From Seminavis robusta (lineage: Eukaryota > Bacillariophyta > Bacillariophyceae > Naviculales > Naviculaceae): a stretch of 26,409 bases of DNA. Under the pieces are notes generated by a model. The model was not told where the DNA came from. It searched no databases and saw only the letters and a list, made by a program, of their open reading frames with translations. The stretch lies in assembly GCA_903772945.1 (NCBI GenBank), contig CAICTM010001585.1:1-26409 (forward strand), given 5' to 3'. Shown here piece after piece: positions 1 through 8,985 of the stretch (the stretch's first letter is position 1; every line of letters starts with the position of its first letter). The translations under genes and the position numbers were made by a program.

Positions 1-521
1 GCAACAAAGTGTAGCCGTCATCATCCACCTGAGCATAGATAGACTCTGCAATGATGTTGGCCGAGTAGGCTCGGTCTCGCCACTGTCAAACTCCACCTCA
101 TAAAGGAAGTATCAAGCAATGGGTTAGAATTCGAAAGACCAATCAGTTTTCCATCTGAGTTCCTCTTGCGCCTGGTGACTGTGCCATAAGACATTTGGTC
201 TCCCTGTGGGACACAAACACGAGTCGCAATGTACTTATCGAAGGCCTCATGTTGCATCTCATCTGCTTCTGACAACTCTGGCAGAGGAGCTGGGTCACGA
301 TCATCAATTGGCTCATAATACTCTGGTATCTCTTCATCCTGACGAGATTCAGCATCATCACTGCTGGCCAAAACATAACGCTTGCCAAGGGACTTCTTCA
401 AGGATTCTGTGAATGCTGCCTTCTTGGATTCAATCACCGGGCTCAGCTTCTCCTGGTCTGATAAGGGGATGACAGATGTCCTAGAGACCAACTGGCCCTC
501 TCGGTGAGGATTCGGGCACAC
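1..521 (-). pseudogene. Copia A pol: linker between integrase and RT, frameshifted
   Basis: Read leftwards, this stretch carries the linker that follows integrase in diatom Copia polyproteins. It contains an acidic tract (EIPEYYEPIDDRDPAPLPEL), then TRRKRNSDGKLIGLSNSNPLLDT, where the family normally continues with a short chromo-like tail. After NPLLDT the frame must shift to read YEVEFDSGETE and shift again to read YSANIIAESIYAQVDDDGYT up to base 1. At least two frameshifts therefore fall within the first 120 bases, so the protein cannot be made as it stands. RT should follow beyond the window. The function of the linker is not established; targeting or tethering of the integrase is an inference. 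Confidence 0.8.
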
Positions 522-1515
522 ATAGCGTCCCCAATGTCAGTGCTGGGGCCACAGTAGCGACCAAGGCGCTTCCTTTCCATTGACTCGCCTGTCTCTCAGG
601 AGAAAGGTACCAAACCCAATCATACCATCCAAACTCACAAATATGTGAGATGTCAGCAGTGTCCCCTGTCAAAAGAGTAGCGGGAACTTGACCATCCAAC
701 TCTCGGATCGGTAATGCAGTGTGACTGCGAGTCAGCCCGCAGAAAGACGAAACACATGTCCCAAGGCATTCCAAGCTGTCAGTAGTCGTCATTGTTCTTC
801 TGAAAGTTCTCTTCAGCTCTCGGATTAGGTCTTCCGCGAAGTTCTGGTTGGGTGTGTAAGCCTCAACTGGATGGATAGGGCACTGAACTCGTGTGCCTTT
901 CGTCGAAACTCCCCATGGTAAGCTCCTTCGTGTTGTCTGGGATCAGGACTCTTGGTACTCCAATCTTCTGGAAAAGTGAGTCTAAGGTCAAGTGAGCCTC
1001 CGACTTGGTCTTCATCGGGTCAACATGGCACCAATGAAACGGTGTGCAGTAAACCTGGGCACACTTGTTTCCCAGGAGGGAAGTGACCTTGCCGTAACAG
1101 TGTCGGTATACATTTCAACGTTGAGCCGAGGATATTGAGTTGATACGCCAATGGCTTCATCCTCCGCCCTCCCTCGTGTGGGTGAAATCACGAACCGCTC
1201 GCTGAGTGTTTCGCGATGGTTTTCTTTGCTGCTTCCAACCCAATATCCACCGCTTGGCAAGTGCTTCCGCTGACACGGCTCCCTTCTGGTAGGGGGTTTC
1301 GTCTTGGTAGCAGAGATCTGGGCTTGAAGGGCTGGTCCAAGACTGTTGACGTCAATTGCAACGGAAGATCTTGATTCCAGAATTGACCTGAACGACTGAA
1401 TTCTCCTATTCCGTCCCCTTTCACTTGGCATGTCCGAATCCAAAGCGGCTCTGAGAGAGGACTCGAGGTCAGCCGACTGGGGATCTTGAGGGTTCCAAGG
1501 AGATTCGGATGTCAT
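481..1515 (-). pseudogene. Copia A pol: integrase (DDE) remnant with several frameshifts
   Basis: The enzyme would insert the element's DNA copy into the host genome. Pieces can be read in different frames: a zinc-finger-side segment with IGLEAAKKTIAKH, then the first catalytic Asp in EMYTDT (about 1102). Next come PMKTKSEAHLTLDSLFQKIG and the second Asp in RVLIPDNTKELTMG (about 915-945). The third residue, Glu, lies in PNQNFAEDLIRELKR (about 836). The C-terminal part reads HTALPIRELDGQVPATLLTG, DISHICEFGWYDWVWY (about 600-720). All three catalytic residues survive but no single frame joins them. The start near 1515 (TSESPWNPQ) is really the protease-integrase junction. Family identity is secure, activity is excluded. 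Confidence 0.85.
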
Positions 1516-2075
1516 GTGAACGTACGTTGAACGAAGTGATTTGGAGAATTGACTTCATGGGCGGTGGGATTCCGAACCTGGAAGTATGATATAACACCGT
1601 CCAGTTGGATTGGGATTCGTAGGTCACCCCAAATGATGGAGTGGGATTCATTGGTTCTGTCTTAAAACGGTAGGTGCAACAGTTGCACATCGTTGACAAC
1701 TAACTCGTGATGTCGCAGCTGAGCTGGAAAAATGAGATTGTTCTGTATTGACTTGATAAGCAAAGATAGATGGAAAGAATAAAAAATAATTAAATCTGAG
1801 AATAAGTGAGTAGTGGGTCGTCATAAGACACAGCCACAGTTACAATTGTTACTTCGTGTATGGTTCCCAGATCAGTTGAAAACCCTTCGACGGATATATT
1901 CTCTCCCGTGTCATGTAACACGTAAGCACTTTCCCCAAAGGAACATGTATCGGCATGTCTGTCAAGCTCAATCCGAGATGATGGCCAATGAGTAGCAACG
2001 GATCGCAGGGTGCGAACAGCAGAGACTCATGCTCGCCTATTCATCGCATTGCACACGCTAGATCCGCCAGGAACA
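1516..2075 (-). pseudogene. Copia A protease region, strongly decayed
   Basis: This stretch lies between gag and integrase, where a Copia element encodes its aspartic protease. Only the end is recognisable: an EPM..... VTYESQSNWTVLYHTSR segment (about 1560-1650) leads into HMTSESPWNPQD, resembling the 'TSS.PWDP' sequence that closes the protease region in related elements. The catalytic D-S/T-G box was not found. The remaining 1700-2070 bases are AT-rich (including an AATAAAAAATAATTAAAT-like tract near 1775-1800) and show nothing more. The assignment rests mostly on position. Confidence 0.45.
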
Positions 2076-3199
2076 TCAGTACGGGATCGCTTCTCGGCTT
2101 TCAATTCCGAGACTTGGGACTCGGTATCTGTCAACTGTGTCTGCAGCTTGGCAATCTTCGCTTTTCACCCATCGCGAGGCGTCCCTAGCCTGTTGCTGCT
2201 GCGCCGATGTGAGCTGAGCCCACTCATCGGGATGGTAATATCTTCCTGGGTTATTGGGATCAAAACCCCGGCCTTCATGGCCTCGACCACGGCCTCGTCC
2301 CCTGCCTCGGCCTCTTCCATAGCCTCGGCCTTGGGATCTACCACCGCCACGCCCACGTCCTCTTCCACCACTACCTCGACCACGGCCAGACACAGATGAA
2401 ATATTTCTTGTGGGTCGAGTGGGTTCAGCGACATCAAGTTGCTCGGCTAAGTAATTCATAGCCTCCTGGAAACTCTCGCGTAGATGCGGAGTTGCCTGAA
2501 TGACGGACTTGGCGGTCTTGAGGTTTGGGTCTGTAATGCCGGACAGAAGCTTGCGAATCTTGCGGCTCTCAGTAAAGGTTTCACCAGCGGTTTCCAGATC
2601 GGTGAAGGCCTTGGTAAGCCTTTCACAGTAGCGCTCAAAAGTGAAGTTGCGGGACTTCCCATCAAAGAAAGTAGTTTCAATGGCTCTATCCGCGAATGCC
2701 TTGGTACGAGCCTGGAACGAATCACCAAGATAGTGAACCTTCATGGCCAAGTAAGCTGCTCGACCGTTCTGTTGCGCTGCGCAACGTTGGACCCATGTCC
2801 AACCAGGTCCACCGTGAGTAACCGACCGAATGATGGCCCAAACAGCCTGATTGTCTTGTACGAAATGAGGTCCAGTATGTCTTGTTCTTCGGACCAATTC
2901 TTCAGGATGCGATGGAAGGCCAAAACCTGGGTCAGCCTCATCTGCAGTGTCGGTATCAGGTGCTCCTGGCAAAGTGACTTGGGATCTTGTAACATAAGCC
3001 AGAGGGGCACCGCAAACGCCTCGCTTGACATTCAGAACATTGTCAATAGACTCCAGAACTCGTAACATCGATCTCTTCTCGTTCGGACTCATATAAAGCC
3101 CAAACTCTATTCAATCTCGCCAAACTGGCTTGGTTGGGAGTGAACTCACGCTGGATTCGTGTCATATGAAACTTGTAGAACCGTAGTTGTCTGAGTCGC
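2076..3199 (-). pseudogene. Copia A gag, middle and C-terminal part, RG-rich tail
   Basis: Gag packages the element RNA into cytoplasmic particles. The long frame 3092-2076 (338 codons) holds RVLESIDNVLNVKRGVCGAP, LAYVTRSQVTLPGAPD, VWAIIRSVTHGGPGWTWVQ, AYLAMKVHYLGDSF, FERYCERLTKAFTDLETAGE and RKIRKLLSGITDPNL. It then has an arginine/glycine-rich tail of roughly 40 residues (GRGRGSGGRGRGRGGGR and similar). No CCHC zinc knuckle is seen, so the RG tail is probably the nucleic-acid-binding part. Upstream, 3199-3093 continues gag in another frame (EKRLRQLRFYKFHMTR, then LARLNRVWALYE), so one frameshift lies near 3080-3100. The apparent start at 3092 is not the real one. The true start is at 6568, on the other side of the insertion. 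Confidence 0.85.
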
Positions 3200-3219
3200 T
3201 TCTCAAAGACAAATCCCAG
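3200..3219. repeat. Target-site duplication, left copy (20 bp)
   Basis: The 20 bases ttctcaaagacaaatcccag occur here and again, without mismatch, at 6285-6304. Both copies encode the same Gag residues (LGFVFE). Joining the outer flanks at one copy restores continuous Gag reading, which shows the duplication arose with the insertion between them. Confidence 0.92.
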
Positions 3220-3452
3220 GGGTTAAAATACTCGTTAGTTTAACAAACTATGGCCACGGAGTGGCTTTTGTGACGCGGGCAATTGGTGGGGAAGCCCCCA
3301 CCTAGCTGAGTCGTCATCTACTTATTTGCCCAATCAACATGACCTCATCCACTGGCCCAACGTGGAGCCAGCACCAAGTAGACAGGTGCCCTGGGTAGGG
3401 GGGTGAGCACATTGATAGGGAACCTGCAGCGCAAAACCTGGGTTACAGGGGC

Positions 3453-4181
3453 TTACACAGGATTTCTGTCGGTATTGAAACCATTATCACCATAGGGACC
3501 GTGAGGACCAGTTAGATTGCCAGACCAAAGAGTGCTCGCCAGTAAGTGTGTCTGGGTGATCAGGTCCCAAGCTGTGGCAAGGGCCTTGGCATGCAAGGCA
3601 AGATGCCAGCAGAGCCCGTAGGAGGTGGTACTCCTCAGGCTGGACCAGAGCAGGGTGTAACCCATCCAATGCACAAAAATTGTTAGATAGAGGCCAACAA
3701 GCAGGCAGAAGATGGGGTCAAATGACACACTGGCAGTGTGTGGTTCCCAGGAGGGAGGCACAGTGGCTGCTGGAGTGTTGTGGGCTGTTCGAGGGGTTGT
3801 TGAGTCAATAGAAGGAGGATAAGGGGGCACTGGAATTGGGCTGGTGCCAGGGGCAGGAGGGGAGATCCTGTTGGTGTTGGAGTGTTGTTGTAGGAGTTGG
3901 GATGTAGCATGGTTGATGGTGTGTTGTAGGATGGAGGCGTGCCTCTGTTCAAGGGTGAGAACAAAGGCATCCTCCCTGATAGGGTAGGGTGTGATTCGGA
4001 AGGGTGTGATCCTCAAGATGGCTGCATGCTCGAGGAGCTGTTGGCTGATCATCTGGGGAGTGGTGTTGAGTAATCTGCGGAGGATGATGGATGTGGTTGG
4101 TTGGGTGAAGTGTGGGAGTGGGGGGATGTCTGGAAGGACCTTGGGTTTGAGTGAAGGTGTGGGTAGACCTGGGGAAGTCAT
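3453..4181 (-). CDS. Hypothetical proline/threonine-rich protein inside the insertion
   Basis: This is an uninterrupted frame of 242 codons starting MTSPGLPTPSLKPK. I do not recognise it. The first 140 residues are rich in Pro, Thr, Gln and His (for example ISPPAPGTSPIPVPPYPPS). About residues 155-185 are strongly hydrophobic (FCLLVGLYLTIFVHWMGYTL) and could span a membrane. The frame ends GPYGDNGFNTDRNPV and a stop. It begins at an ATGA overlap with the stop of an upstream minus-strand frame (4453-4178). The composition could partly reflect a GT-rich repeat read on the complementary strand, so it may not be a true gene. In favour are its length and its place 230 bases from the presumed 3' end of the insertion, as the last gene of a retroelement would be. 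Confidence 0.4.
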   Translation of the reverse strand: MTSPGLPTPSLKPKVLPDIPPLPHFTQPTTSIILRRLLNTTPQMISQQLLEHAAILRITPFRITPYPIREDAFVLTLEQRHASILQHTINHATSQLLQQHSNTNRISPPAPGTSPIPVPPYPPSIDSTTPRTAHNTPAATVPPSWEPHTASVSFDPIFCLLVGLYLTIFVHWMGYTLLWSSLRSTTSYGLCWHLALHAKALATAWDLITQTHLLASTLWSGNLTGPHGPYGDNGFNTDRNPV

Positions 4182-4453
4182 GGTGGGTGGTAGGTGGGTT
4201 GGTGGAAGAGATGTGTATCCTGGAGTGTTGACTGTAGGGTCGTTGCTTCAACGCAAGCAATGGAGGTTGCTTGTGAGGTGGCGAGATGATTGATGTAGAA
4301 GGTGTATTCAAGGGGCAATGCACTGAGGCACTGGTAATCAAGGTTTATATCAAGTTGTTGGGTTGTTGTTGCCACTGGATCAAAGGCTGTGGCCAAGTCT
4401 GGTGCAGGTATACCACTACCTGCAGGAGAAGATGGTATCAGAGCCAAAGGCTG
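4178..4453 (-). CDS. Short open frame upstream of the 242-codon frame, no AUG start
   Basis: About 90 codons are open here (ALIPSSPAGSGIPAPDLATA, then NINHLATSQ-type Ala/Thr/Gln-rich sequence), ending in a TGA that overlaps the next ATG as ATGA. No ATG opens it; an in-frame TAA sits just upstream of 4453. It may be the C-terminal end of a longer protein whose upstream part has been lost or shifted in frame. The overlap would allow termination-reinitiation, but this is inference. No family is recognised. Confidence 0.25.
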   Translation of the reverse strand, partial: QPLALIPSSPAGSGIPAPDLATAFDPVATTTQQLDINLDYQCLSALPLEYTFYINHLATSQATSIACVEATTLQSTLQDTHLFHQPTYHPP

Positions 4454-5114
4454 TTAGGGATTCTTTCAGGGAAAACTGGAGAAGTCACGCTATAGCCAGT
4501 AGAGGCAGTGGTGGGGGGATCAAGGGTTGTTGTTGGTTGATGGGGCTGTGTTACTGGTTGACACTGTGTTGTCTCAAAGGCTGGTACTCAATCTGGTGAA
4601 GGCCACCACAGACTTCAGCAGAGAGTCAAGCCAAGATGTGGAGAGGGTACTCGATTCAGGTGGAACTGTGGAAAGTCACTGGAGAGTCACTCAACAATCA
4701 ATGAGAGAGAGATAGAGTCAGTTATGTATTAATATCTATGCCACACCACGCTGCAGTTCTGTCTGGGGCTCAATCCTTTGGAGTTCCTGAGGCTCAGTAG
4801 GAGAGTCAGGTGCAGTAGCAGAGAGGTGGCTGTGTCAATGAAGTGTTGCACAATCTAGCCAAACACGCTAGAGGGGCAGCTTTTGTAGTTGTTCTTGTGG
4901 GGATGAGATCCGTTGGAGAGGAGCTGGGTATTTCAGGGAGGGGCTGTGAAACTAGCAAATTCAGCCAAGCCTGGAGATACAAGGGCTCAAGTCCTTACAG
5001 GAACTCTGTTGTTGTTTGTTGTTCCTCGTGGAGAGGAGTGAGATATCAATGGAGGGGTGGTAACAGTAGCAGGTGTCGATCAGTCACTCAGTCTGTATAG
5101 GGATAGGACTGGTG
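4454..5114. other. GT-rich non-coding part of the insertion
   Basis: No convincing gene is seen on either strand. The plus strand is rich in TGTTG / GTTGG motifs and the minus strand in CAACA. A small perfect inverted repeat, TGCAGGTA...TACCTGCA, lies just to the left near 4404-4425. Confidence 0.5.
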
Positions 5115-5290
5115 GATCGTTCGAAAGAAGGAGGAGCGACAATGGGATTTCTTCGGGGGCCGTCAGGAGCTTAGTTCAGAAAGCAACAATGACGTATGGG
5201 ATTGTTTTCGTACTGTGCTGTGGAAGGCCGGAGACTTCTTCTTGTGGTCAATTCTTAGGATCAGTTCCAACAAGGACGTCGGGAGAAACC
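5115..5290. repeat. Diverged direct repeat, copy 1 (about 170 bp)
   Basis: The block from gatcgttcgaaag through gcgacaatgggattt, gccgtcaggagc, gccggagacttcttcttgtg to caaggacgtcggg recurs in the same order at about 5708-5882. The copies differ by substitutions and small indels, so the duplication is old or the copies evolve fast. The minisatellite lies between them. Confidence 0.8.
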
Positions 5291-5451
5291 ACTAGTGGCC
5301 GGTGAGAAAGTAAGAATACAGGTGTAATTCTCTTCTCGGTGGTCACTGCAGGTATCTCGTGAAGTCCTGCTTGATGATAGTAGGCTTCGTACGGAGGAAG
5401 AGGTACGTTCGGAAGATTTGATCGATTCACGGAGGAGCGAGTCTTGGATTT

Positions 5452-5590
5452 GCGGGAAGAGGTACGTTCGCGGGAAGAGGTACGTTCGCGGGAAGAGGTA
5501 CGTTCGCGGGAAGGGGTACGTTCGCGGGAAGAGTACGTTGCGGGAAGAGGTACGTTGCGGGAAGAGGTACGTTCCCGGGAAGAGGTACGT
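5452..5590. repeat. 18-bp minisatellite (about 8 units)
   Basis: The unit gcgggaagaggtacgttc is repeated in tandem, with the first three units identical and later ones carrying substitutions or 1-2 bp losses. A stray unit-like copy sits at about 5394-5412. On the minus strand the unit encodes the six-residue period SRERTS, and 18 bp keeps the frame. Whether this is translated is unknown. Confidence 0.9.
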
Positions 5591-5707
5591 GTCAAGTCGC
5601 GGGAGTCTTGGATCGATTCGGAAGGTAGATTCGATTCAGAGGATTCGTTCGAATCAACGTCACCGTTGCCTTAGGGTGAGGTTAACCGAGCCTGTTGTTG
5701 TGGAGGA

Positions 5708-5882
5708 AAAAGATCGATCGTTCGAAAAAGAGGATCGACAATGGGATTTCGATGGCCGTCAGGAGCGTAGCTGAGAAAACAACAAATAGATATGGGAATT
5801 GTTTTCTGTGCTTGCTGGGGAAGACCGGAGACTTCTTCTTGTGTTCAATTTCTTCCAACTTGGTCGTCGGCGGTCGAGAAGA
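5708..5882. repeat. Diverged direct repeat, copy 2 (about 170 bp)
   Basis: This is the partner of 5115-5290. Shared landmarks are gatcgttcgaaa, tcgacaatgggatttc, ggccgtcaggagc, ccggagacttcttcttgtg and tcgtcgg. The arrangement (repeat, minisatellite, repeat) resembles duplicated promoter or terminal sequence within the inserted element. Confidence 0.8.
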
Positions 5883-6284
5883 GAAAACCCGCCCGATCTC
5901 GTAGGATTTCAATTGGGATGGCTTTCTAATCTGAACCGGAGAAGGCCGCTTTGATAGTCGCTTGGTAGAGGAGGTGCGCTTGATAGGGGATAGGAGGTAT
6001 CGATCCTTTTCGGCTTGAATGAGAGATAAAGAGAGGAAAAAGGGGTGTATGTTTTCCGTGATGACGTTGAGTTGAATCCTATAGTAAAACAGTACTCTTC
6101 AACAAGATAACAGAAAACAGGCTTCCTGAGGTCCTTTCGCTTCGTTTCAATGCGTCTAATGGTGCTAATAGGTAGTGTAATGGTATAGGTATGACTGATT
6201 GGTTGTGTTGCTATTAGTGTTGTTGTTCTTGTAGTGACAGATCCAGAGGGGAAGCGCTTCGGTTTTGGGCTTCCCTTGAAAAAG

Positions 6285-6304
6285 TTCTCAAAGACAAATC
6301 CCAG
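6285..6304. repeat. Target-site duplication, right copy (20 bp)
   Basis: This is the second perfect copy of ttctcaaagacaaatcccag, matching 3200-3219. It lies inside gag of Copia A and marks the right end of the 3065-bp insertion. Confidence 0.92.
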
Positions 6305-6568
6305 CTGTCGTCCACGATTGGGAACTTCTCTGGGCTGAACTGCTGCGGCAGCTTCATCAGTGGCTGCAGCCGCAATGGCTGGATTTGGAATGGTACCACC
6401 TGGTTTCCTCACATTCTCGCAGATGCTCTTGATATCGGCATCGGTAAAGGTATCGAGTGAGACGAAGGCATCCAATCCTTGATCATTCAATGCTGTCCTC
6501 GTGGCTAGTTCGGCAATACCGATGGTATTCTGTAGATAGTTGTTCATGGCTGCAAGATTGCCTGCCAT
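6285..6568 (-). pseudogene. Copia A gag, N-terminal part, cut off by the insertion
   Basis: The frame starts at ATG 6568 (MAGNLAAMNNYLQNTIGIAE). It continues through TALNDQGLDAFVSLDTFTDA, DIKSICENVRKPGGTIPNP and VPNRGRQLGFVFE to the insertion boundary. The 'DI..I...RKPGG' stretch is typical of the N-terminus of diatom retroelement Gag proteins. I chose 6568 because the four codons upstream in frame lack an ATG and the ATG agrees with the family start. Beyond the duplication the frame runs on into the insertion for about 125 more codons without meaning. The rest of Gag is at 3199-2076, and joining the two parts across one duplication copy keeps the frame. Confidence 0.85.
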
Positions 6569-6660
6569 ATTCGCCTCCAATTACTTCTTCTCTTGCGGTA
6601 TCACTTGGATGAGCAACAGTTGTTGGGTCTTCTTCTCTGCTCCTATTCCAACAGCAAACT
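6569..6660 (-). promoter_or_regulatory. Copia A leader with possible primer-binding site
   Basis: Reading leftwards, the leader just before gag contains TGGAATAGGAGCA (6650-6638). This matches 10 of 13 positions of the initiator-Met tRNA complement TGGTATCAGAGCA used as a primer site by many Copia elements. If so, the 5' LTR should end a few bases to the right, near 6651-6660 (tgtgtacagtttgctgt on the minus strand). No second LTR copy is available to confirm it. Confidence 0.35.
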
Positions 6661-6949
6661 GTACACACCCAGACAAGTAAGGCTGTATTCCACGGAATGA
6701 GCTCTGCACACCCAGTCTGTGGCAGTCTAGGCCAAAACTCTTGGATCAGGCGTCCCCTCTCCTTGGCTCAATCGATTTCTTTGGTGACAATGAGGCAGGA
6801 ATTGATCCAGACTGGAGGGATCAATATTCCAAGTCCAAACCTCTGCTTCCCACTTGGAAGTCTCTATCTCTCACTCCACTTGAGAGAGCCCCTTCTTCTT
6901 GAGAGGTCTTCTGTCGCTATGCCGCTTGGAGGTCTTCTCTTCTTCTTCT

Positions 6950-7250
6950 CTTCGTCGTTCGAACTGTAGCTCCGAAACGGTAGCTTCGAATCGGCGACAA
7001 TGGCGCTGCTTCGAATGAACGAACAACTCTTCTTCTTGCTTCAGATGAACGACAATGGCGCTTGAACGATAGCTTCCAGAGGTAGCGTCGTCTGCTTCTT
7101 TCTTCTTCTCCTCACGACGATCGACCGAAAGGATCGAACGGTGAGTCTTCGTTCGCAACACTCGCTTCGAACGAACGGTATCTTCGAACGGTATCTTCAC
7201 GTCGAACGGTAGCGTCGACAATGGCGTTCGAACGAATGGGATACGGCCGT
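6950..7250. repeat. Degenerate TTCGAACGGTA(G/T)C repeat cluster with CGACAATGGCG motifs
   Basis: The motif family TTCGAAC / CGAACGGTAGC / CGAACGGTATC recurs irregularly across 300 bases (for example cgcttcgaacgaacggtatc). The 11-mer CGACAATGGCG occurs three times, at 6995-7005, 7050-7060 and 7216-7226. It looks like a decayed cis-regulatory or subterminal repeat cluster. Confidence 0.6.
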
Positions 7251-8664
7251 CGCTTCGACGCTTCCGCTGCTATCGTCTTGTTCTTCTATCGATCGCTAGC
7301 TAGGGTAGCTTCCACGCCTGATAAGCCGAAAAAGGCTGATGATGGTGTTGATAAAGAGGTTGCTATAGTGTTGTGTGTGTTACTACTTGGTTGTTGTGGT
7401 TGTTGTGGTTGATTTCTAGTAATCTGGTAACTGGATAGTCATAAATCGCTACCACAGGTCATTTTCGCTTCGTTGGGTTGGACATTGGATGCAATTGGAT
7501 TGCTGTGGAGCTTGAGGCGGTGCCTCTAGGATTCCTGAGAATCGATAGCACTCAAAGTGTCTATCTGTGCTGGGTAAGCAGGCTCCTGCCTTGGGAAGGC
7601 TTGCAATCCAGTCTTGCGTCGTCGTGTCGACTGGCTTGCAATGAGTCCAATAGTGGTGGTTATTGTTTCCTCTTGTCATGGTTGTTTATACTCATGTGAG
7701 ACTCGTGACTGCTGGTGTCGTCACTCGTGGTGACTTGTGCCGCCACTTATTGGTACACTTGGTACCGTCCTTTGGTGTTGCCGTAGCTGAGACTGGGAAG
7801 TCAGGCTATAGCGACACTTGTGAGAACTGTTGTAGTAGCTGGAACTAGGAGGAAGTTCCTTGCCACAATGATACTTTGAGTTGGGGCTGGAAGCCCTTGG
7901 AAGTTTGGATACTTGTAAGGAAGTATTCGGTAGTAGTTGTGGATGCTCCAACTTGATGGGGTCCACTGGACCTGGACGTGTCAGTAGATCCTTTGGTTGG
8001 TGATGTCACTGCTCTTACACTCCTGTGAGATGGCTGTGGCAGGACTTGTAGTTGTCCGTAGTTGTATCTTTGGTAGGCTTGATTTGTTGTACTCATGTAC
8101 TTCTGTTGGTGTGAGACTAAGGTTGGTTGCAATCTCTGTACAGTAGTTGCAGTGGAGCTGAGGTGTGCACCCTCTTGTTGTTTCTATTGATCAGGTTGCC
8201 GCTTTTGGGTCAAACTCTGTCTGCTCCAGCCATCCTGTGGCTTGGTTCCTTGTCTTGTGAACTCTTGAGTGGCTTGCTTGTAGGTAGCTACTCGGTTCAA
8301 CGTTCACTGTCGTTCTGCTGTTGTTGCAGTTGCCGTTATTGTAGATGCAATTCGAATTTGGTTTGGTCGATTCATTGTAATCGGTTTGGTAGTGGTAGAT
8401 ACCGTTGTTGGCTGTTGTTGCCATCGATGCTGGCTGTTGATGTAGCCATTGATGGTTGTTGGCCATGTAGTTGTGGCCATTGATGGTTACGGCATTGCCT
8501 ATAAAGGCGGATGTTATGATGATTTTGTTTGTAGGATTGTAGGTTTTGGATTTGGGTACCCTCACACTCCTGTGCACTTGCTGTGATCAAATAGCAAGGG
8601 CATGGACTTGGAATGGTATCTGTTGTTGCCTGGAGGCTGTTGTTGCCTCAGGTTTGCCTGTGTC

Positions 8665-8805
8665 ATAAGGAGGAAGTGCTGTGGATTAGTTGCACAATAC
8701 ACATTCCAAAAATTGGTAGTAGGAGGTGCTGTGGCTGGGATGCCACAATACACACTCCATGAAAGGGTAGGAGGTGCTGAGTGTAATCTCAATACACACG
8801 CCAAA
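8665..8805. repeat. Three-unit tandem repeat with internal complementarity
   Basis: Units begin GGAGGAAGTGCTGTGG, GGAGGTGCTGTGG and GGAGGTGCTGAG, and each ends in a (C)ACAATACACA-type segment (ACACATTCC, ACACACTCC, ACACACGCC). The start and end of a unit are partly complementary, so each unit could fold into an imperfect hairpin. Confidence 0.65.
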
Positions 8806-8880
8806 GAAGATAGTAATTCAATGCTGGGGGATGCACTCCTGTGCTTCCTATAGCTTGCATGCACTGCTCCAGTAACTCAG

Positions 8881-8985
8881 GTACCGGTAGCTAGCACTGG
8901 ACGTGCCGCTACTAGAACATGCTCCGGGCTGTACCGGTGGCTTGCACTCGACGTGCCGATAGCTCCTGTACCGGTGGCAAGCTTC
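8881..8985. repeat. GTACCGGTGG / GACGTGCCG tandem repeat
   Basis: GTACCGGTAG or GTACCGGTGG occurs at 8881, 8931 and 8968. After the first two copies comes GC(A)ACT(G/C)GACGTGCCG. Two full units (50 and 37 bp) and one partial unit are present. Confidence 0.7.

Larger units (their letters stand above)
3220..6284 (-). mobile_element. 3065-bp insertion in Copia A gag with 20-bp target duplication; type unknown
   Basis: The insertion lies between two perfect 20-bp copies of gag sequence. With the insert and one copy removed, gag reads RQLGFVFEKRLRQLRFYK without a break. A duplication of about 20 bp is too long for Copia or Gypsy (4-6 bp) or most DNA transposons, and fits target-primed retroposition (LINE-type) best. 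Orientation is inferred as minus from its reading frames. The presumed 5' end begins cttttTCAAGGGAAGCCC and the presumed 3' end finishes ACGAGTATTTTAACCC. It has no poly(A) tail, no terminal inverted repeats and no LTRs. No RT or endonuclease was recognised inside, so it may be a non-autonomous or 5'-truncated element, or a retroposed transcript. Confidence 0.75.
1..6660 (-). mobile_element. Copia (Ty1-type) element A, decayed, interrupted, running off left edge
   Basis: This is a minus-strand LTR retrotransposon whose parts lie in Copia order, gag, protease, integrase, then linker toward RT; the RT and RNase H would lie beyond base 1. Placing integrase before RT is what separates Copia from Gypsy. 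The Gag sequence (KRG..PLAYVTRS, VTHGGPGWTWVQ, AYLAMKVHYLGDS, TFERYCERLTKAFTDLE) resembles the Gag of diatom Copia elements as I know it from established family knowledge. The element is not intact. A 3065-bp insertion splits gag, and pol changes frame many times. The right limit is set by a possible primer-binding site near 6638-6650 and is uncertain. Confidence 0.85.

Noticed and set aside
3220..3236. Telomere-like repeat at the 3' border of the insertion (TTTTAACCC on the minus strand)
   Set aside because: There is only one copy and it does not match a standard telomere unit, so it is too short to claim telomeric origin.
4434..4446. TGGTATCAGAGCC on the plus strand, identical to the Met-tRNA primer site of plant Copia elements
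   Set aside because: No LTR end precedes it and no gag follows on the plus strand. The complementary strand reads as ordinary coding-like sequence (ALIPSSP), so a chance match is likelier.
5452..5590. Tandem array as a CRISPR
   Set aside because: The units are contiguous 18-mers without spacers, in a eukaryotic transposon context and with no cas genes.
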